Position numbers and translations under genes: made by a program. A stretch of DNA of 26,475 bases from Oscillospiraceae bacterium (GTDB lineage: Bacteria; Bacillota; Clostridia; Oscillospirales; Acutalibacteraceae): positions 1-26,475 of the forward strand of contig JAQWBK010000009.1 in assembly GCA_028706415.1 (NCBI GenBank). The letters are read 5' to 3'. This document shows, in pieces, positions 23,257 to 26,475 of this stretch (positions are counted from its first letter, which is position 1; each line of letters opens with the position of its first letter). A model generated the notes under the pieces. It searched no databases. It had not been told where the DNA came from and worked only from the letters and a program-made list of their open reading frames with translations.

Positions 23257-23413
23257 TACTAATCCCTGATTAAAAACGTTCTATAATTTGCGAGGATGTT
23301 TTTTGTGTGTTAAGGCAGACGACGCAGGCGGGCTGGCGCCCGGCAAGGAGGATAACGCAGACAGACGAAAAACAAACCGCAAAGACAGGATGATTTTAAT
23401 TAGGGATTAGTAT
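23256..23413 (+). repeat. 158-bp foldback element, copy 3 (diverged, with matching end changes)
   Basis: It has the same length and core as the copies at 11265 and 19583 (ATTTGCGAGGATGTTTTTT, GGCGGGCTG, CGCCCG, ACCGCAAAGA). Its terminal repeats, however, are ATACTAATCCCTGATTAAAA and TTTTAATTAGGGATTAGTAT: both ends differ from the other copies, yet still pair with each other. Confidence 0.82.
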
Positions 23414-23447
23414 AAACTACTCTCTGCTAAAAGCAGAGAGTAGTTTA
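23413..23447. terminator. Perfect 16-bp palindrome directly after the 158-bp element
   Basis: TAAACTACTCTCTGCT (23413-23428) pairs perfectly with 23432-23447 around AAA. It abuts the element end and is followed by GTTTATGG, so termination strength is uncertain. Confidence 0.65.
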
Positions 23448-23492
23448 GTTTATGGATACATTTTGTTAGTTTTATTATGAACTTCCGGGTTC

Positions 23493-23524
23493 AATACCCC
23501 GCGGCTTGCCGCGGGGTATTTCAT
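23493..23524. terminator. Terminator between the convergent DUF3810 and ABC permease genes
   Basis: AATACCCCGCGG (23493-23504) pairs perfectly with CCGCGGGGTATT (23509-23520) around CTTG. TTTCATTTT follows on the plus strand; the minus-strand side lies directly after the permease stop codon. Confidence 0.75.
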
Positions 23525-25077
23525 TTTACATCCCGTCGGCAGAAGCTGTCACGCGCAGTCCAGATGAAGCATATAATATAGATTAGCAGAATTGCCACCG
23601 AAAAACCGAGTGTCATTGTTTCATCAACAGTACGGTAAAACATTTCTCCATATGCAACTTGGGCTGAAGGCAGGTAATATTGCAGCGAAGTGTTTGCAAA
23701 AATCAGGAACTTGGTACCTGGCAAAACCGCGCCCCCGACCGGTAATGTCATCAGCATTATAAGCAGGTCGCTGGTAAAGAGAAGGAGAAGGGTTACCGCA
23801 ATTGAAACGGCACTTTTTCGTGTTACTACCGATAGCATCAAGGCAAGTGCTCCGTATGCGATTACAGGCAGCATAAGGATGAGGTAGCACACAATAATGT
23901 ATAACAGATATGGAAGCCTTATGATATTCCCAAATACATATAGAATCTGCATGGCGCCGATTCCTTTAAATCCGGTGAATAAGCCGTTGAAAATGAACGA
24001 AATAATAAACACAATCCCCATGGATATAAGCGCCAGTTCAAGCAACAATCTCGATTTTGCCCAAAAAATCTTTTTACGCTTGTGTGGCGTAATAAGCAGC
24101 ATCTTAATTGTACCGCTACCGTACTCGGATGCAAACAGATTGGCTGAATATACCACCATCAAAACCGTAATGAGGCTCAATGAAGAAGCTGCCTGTTCCA
24201 GCATTCCCAAAAAGGAATTGTAGGCAATGGGGGGGGTATTTGTGCTTAGCCTCTCTTGTGCAATTTTGATATCATTCTCAAAGCTCTTCAGTTGAGCACG
24301 GGTATACATGATGCCACCTTGGTCTTCACCTTGGAGCAGGTTCATTTTGCTATCGCGAATCAACTGAATCTGTGTGCCTTTCCACTCGGACTCGGGTTGT
24401 TCGAAGCCGTAATTAAAATATGAGTTTTGGGATATAGGGACAATGTTTTTCTCTAAATACAACTCATAAATTTCAATATCAACATCCAATTCGTCTTTAT
24501 ATACGGCTTGGTTGTAATCGATTTTCAAATCATCAATCTTGTATCTTATATATGACTTCCAATCATTTTTGGTAATAACAGTCCATAACTTTTCCATACG
24601 GCTCTTAAGCTCAGCCTGATCGATCTCTGTTTCAACCGGTTTTTCGGTCTCAGTCTGTTGGCCGATAATGAAACCATTTATATCCGGTTTAATCATTTCA
24701 TAGTGTATTTTCATATCATCGTAATCGGGTTCAATTACATTATGTTTTAAGCTGAAATAATCATTTACCGCATCTGTTCGCCAATCATACGGATTTATGT
24801 CGTTTTCAAGGAGATAGCCGAGAGTGTCAATCATTTTTTTAATATTAGCATCATCCGGATCTATTTCCGCCATGCTTTTTGCATCTGATAACTGCCATAA
24901 ATATTCGTCTTGCCATTTATTTTGGTAAGCTCTCATACCGTATTGCGATAAATACGAAATAATAACCGTTAACGCGACCAATAGTAATATTATGCCCATG
25001 AGAATCCATGTTGAAGGCTTTTTATACAGCTTTAACCGCTCATTTTTCAACAATACGGAACCGTTAAACAATAACAT
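23521..25077 (-). CDS. ABC-2 type transporter permease with large extracytoplasmic loop
   Basis: 518 residues from ATG 25077, with GGAGG 5 nt upstream; the open frame reaches back to 25131 but without a ribosome binding site. The first helix is STWILMGIILLLVALTVII. About 270 mostly hydrophilic residues follow outside the membrane, with many acidic and amphipathic segments. The C-terminal half then has about five helices, starting near SLSLITVLMVVYSANLFASE with the ABC-2 signature FASEYGSGTIKMLLITPHKR. It overlaps the ATPase gene by 14 bp, so the two are coupled. Permeases of this layout export drugs, lantibiotics or other amphiphiles, or act in Na+ efflux; the cargo is unknown. Confidence 0.9.
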   Translation of the reverse strand: MLLFNGSVLLKNERLKLYKKPSTWILMGIILLLVALTVIISYLSQYGMRAYQNKWQDEYLWQLSDAKSMAEIDPDDANIKKMIDTLGYLLENDINPYDWRTDAVNDYFSLKHNVIEPDYDDMKIHYEMIKPDINGFIIGQQTETEKPVETEIDQAELKSRMEKLWTVITKNDWKSYIRYKIDDLKIDYNQAVYKDELDVDIEIYELYLEKNIVPISQNSYFNYGFEQPESEWKGTQIQLIRDSKMNLLQGEDQGGIMYTRAQLKSFENDIKIAQERLSTNTPPIAYNSFLGMLEQAASSLSLITVLMVVYSANLFASEYGSGTIKMLLITPHKRKKIFWAKSRLLLELALISMGIVFIISFIFNGLFTGFKGIGAMQILYVFGNIIRLPYLLYIIVCYLILMLPVIAYGALALMLSVVTRKSAVSIAVTLLLLFTSDLLIMLMTLPVGGAVLPGTKFLIFANTSLQYYLPSAQVAYGEMFYRTVDETMTLGFSVAILLIYIICFIWTARDSFCRRDVK

Positions 25078-25984
25078 TACCCCCTCCCGTAATTTCCATG
25101 TAGCTTTGCTCAAGAGAAATTTCAACCGCATTCAGCCCGTAAATAACCAGATTATTATCCATAAGACGGCGGTTTATCGTGTCAACCTCATCTTGACTTA
25201 TACGAAGATCGACATATTCATCGGTCATGGCGGCAATTTTATCAGGAATATTTTGCTGAATAAACGGCAGAGCATTTTCCATTGGGCTCAGCTTATAGCG
25301 ATATAGCCCGGTTTTGCTGTTTTTTGTCAGGTCATCAACCGTACCGACCTTTAAAACTCTCCCCTTATTTATGATGCAGACGGTATCGCACATTTGTTGC
25401 ATCTCCTGTAATATATGGCTGGATACAAACACTGCCATACCCTGGGTGTGCGAAAGATATCTGAGCAGTTCCCGCACCTCTTTTATTCCTGCGGGGTCAA
25501 GTCCGTTTGTGGGTTCGTCAAGTATCATGATTTTCGGGTTGTGAAGCAGTGCCTGTGCCACGCCCAGCCGCTGCTTCATGCCAAGAGAATAGGTCTTAAA
25601 TTTATCATTTATACGAATCTGCATACCCACCAGGTGGATAACCTCATCAATGCGCTCCTTGGGGGCGCCGCAAGCTCTTGCATGAAGACGAAGATTATCA
25701 TAACCGGAAAGATATGAGTACATATCCGGATTTTCTACAATACCGCTTATATTTTGCATGGCGGCTTCAAAATCATTTTCGATATCCTTGCCCATAATGG
25801 AAATTCGTCCGCTATCAATTGACAAAAGGCCGAGAATCATTTTTATAGTGGTAGTCTTGCCCGCTCCATTTGGCCCGAGAAAGCCGAAAAGCTCTCCCGT
25901 TTTAACGGTAAGGGATATGTCATCTATAATCGTGCGTTTACCGAAGGATTTATAAACATTCTCTAAAACAAGTACATCCTGCAT
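25064..25984 (-). CDS. ABC transporter ATP-binding protein (BcrA/CcmA-like)
   Basis: 306 residues. Motifs are in order: Walker A GPNGAGKTTT (39-48), a Q-loop-like region near ENPDMYSYLSGYDNLRL, signature YSLGMKQRLGVA, Walker B IMILDEPTNGLD and switch His in VSSHILQEM. The C-terminal 80 residues are an extension typical of DrrA/BcrA-like exporters. ATG 25984 immediately follows the TGA of the upstream gene, with GGAGGG just ahead. It powers the adjacent ABC-2 permease. Confidence 0.96.
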   Translation of the reverse strand: MQDVLVLENVYKSFGKRTIIDDISLTVKTGELFGFLGPNGAGKTTTIKMILGLLSIDSGRISIMGKDIENDFEAAMQNISGIVENPDMYSYLSGYDNLRLHARACGAPKERIDEVIHLVGMQIRINDKFKTYSLGMKQRLGVAQALLHNPKIMILDEPTNGLDPAGIKEVRELLRYLSHTQGMAVFVSSHILQEMQQMCDTVCIINKGRVLKVGTVDDLTKNSKTGLYRYKLSPMENALPFIQQNIPDKIAAMTDEYVDLRISQDEVDTINRRLMDNNLVIYGLNAVEISLEQSYMEITGGGNVIV

Positions 25985-26475
25985 TCAGCCATCCCTCCGA
26001 ATTCTTTGGTCTATGGAACCCCATGAAGCCGCAGATATGTTATAAATCTTCCATTCTCCGTTTACCTTTTTGAAGTGCATATCTAAATGCAGCCGCTGGT
26101 AGGTATCTTCAGCTTGCACTATTTCTACCGAGGGCATTTTCATATACTCCCCGCTTACTTTATAGTTATATTCGGATTGGGCCCTTGCTTTGTCCTGAAC
26201 AATGGATATTGTACCCTCAACTCTTTTACCGTCGTCCCTTTTGGTAACACGCTGAATGCTTTCAGTTTGCTGTTTTATGTTTTCTGTAAAATATGAGACC
26301 GCATTGTCTAAATTCTTCGAATCCTTTATAAATATTTTTGATAGTTCACCTTTAATTCGTTTTTGTTCTGCAAGAAACGCGCTCTCCGATTTTAAGCTGT
26401 CCACCTGTTCATCGGTTAGCATGGTGGTGCTTTCCATCAATTCACGGACATTGTTGACAAGGCTGTCAATCTCGG
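25985..26475 (-). CDS. Partial gene upstream of the ABC exporter, function unknown
   Basis: The open frame runs from the right window edge (EIDSLVNNVRELMEST...) to TGA at 25985, so the N-terminus is missing and about 162 residues are visible. The visible part has an N-terminal helical stretch (DEQVDSLKSESAFLAEQKRI), then DDGKRVEGTISIVQDKARA, and a beta-rich end LHLDMHFKKVNGEWKIYNIS then AASWGS. This resembles the NTF2-like or lipoprotein accessory domains that end in an xGxWKI strand. It abuts the ATPase gene without a gap, so it is part of the exporter operon and may be an extracytoplasmic accessory protein. Family not recognised. Confidence 0.7.
   Translation of the reverse strand, partial: EIDSLVNNVRELMESTTMLTDEQVDSLKSESAFLAEQKRIKGELSKIFIKDSKNLDNAVSYFTENIKQQTESIQRVTKRDDGKRVEGTISIVQDKARAQSEYNYKVSGEYMKMPSVEIVQAEDTYQRLHLDMHFKKVNGEWKIYNISAASWGSIDQRIRRDG

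Noticed and set aside
11265..23413. Target-site duplications around the 158-bp elements
   Set aside because: All copies are flanked or ended by AT, which cannot be told apart from the terminal repeat itself; no longer duplication is visible.

Overview
The window is about 26.5 kb of a low-to-moderate-GC, endospore-forming Firmicute, most likely a Clostridia member near Oscillospiraceae/Ruminococcaceae. The evidence is an uninterrupted sigK with its pro-sequence, a spoIID-type gene, TTG/GTG starts behind strong GGAGG ribosome binding sites, consensus sigma-A promoters with 16-17 bp spacers, and familiar clostridial families (RNase Y-YmdB, Asp23-FakA/YloV, TrmK, TmcAL, DUF1858, DUF3810). I saw no rRNA, tRNA, CRISPR array, phage gene or transposase gene.

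Layout. 1-413: remnant of a glucosamine-6-phosphate deaminase gene on the minus strand, ending in a repeat. 414-1112: sigK (-). 1338-3752: an ECF-type sigma factor overlapping a membrane anti-sigma-like gene, then a small secreted protein and a small unknown protein (+). 3827-6287: membrane protein and citrate synthase (-). 6517-8096: a frameshifted spoIID (+) convergent with folE (-). 8334-15214: a long plus-strand block of housekeeping genes: rny with a structured leader, ymdB, an orphan peptide-binding lipoprotein, an Asp23 protein and a DAK-type fatty acid kinase. 15296-17218: large lipoprotein (-). 17423-19599: SH3/C39 cell-wall peptidase, DUF1858 protein, trmK (+). 19888-23256: metA, tmcAL and a DUF3810 metallopeptidase-like membrane protein (+). 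23521-26475: an ABC-2 exporter operon (-), with its first gene cut by the window edge.

The most unusual content is intergenic. Three 158-bp elements (11265-11422, 19583-19740, 23256-23413), all of exactly the same length, have terminal inverted repeats and a conserved foldback core. In the third the terminal repeats have changed on both sides together, so pairing is kept. A half copy (10220-10295) is embedded in a different inverted-repeat element between rny and ymdB. One copy supplies the stop codon of trmK and another abuts the stop codon of the DUF3810 gene. A second, 36-bp repeat occurs at 303-338 and 10173-10208. Several gene ends also carry very long, near-perfect palindromes (arms of 16-38 bp) that begin in or next to the stop codon.

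Functionally the window mixes sporulation (sigK, spoIID), RNA metabolism (RNase Y, YmdB, TrmK, TmcAL), central metabolism (citrate synthase, MetA, FolE), envelope proteins, and one export system. All identifications are from reading the sequence; no database search was run.
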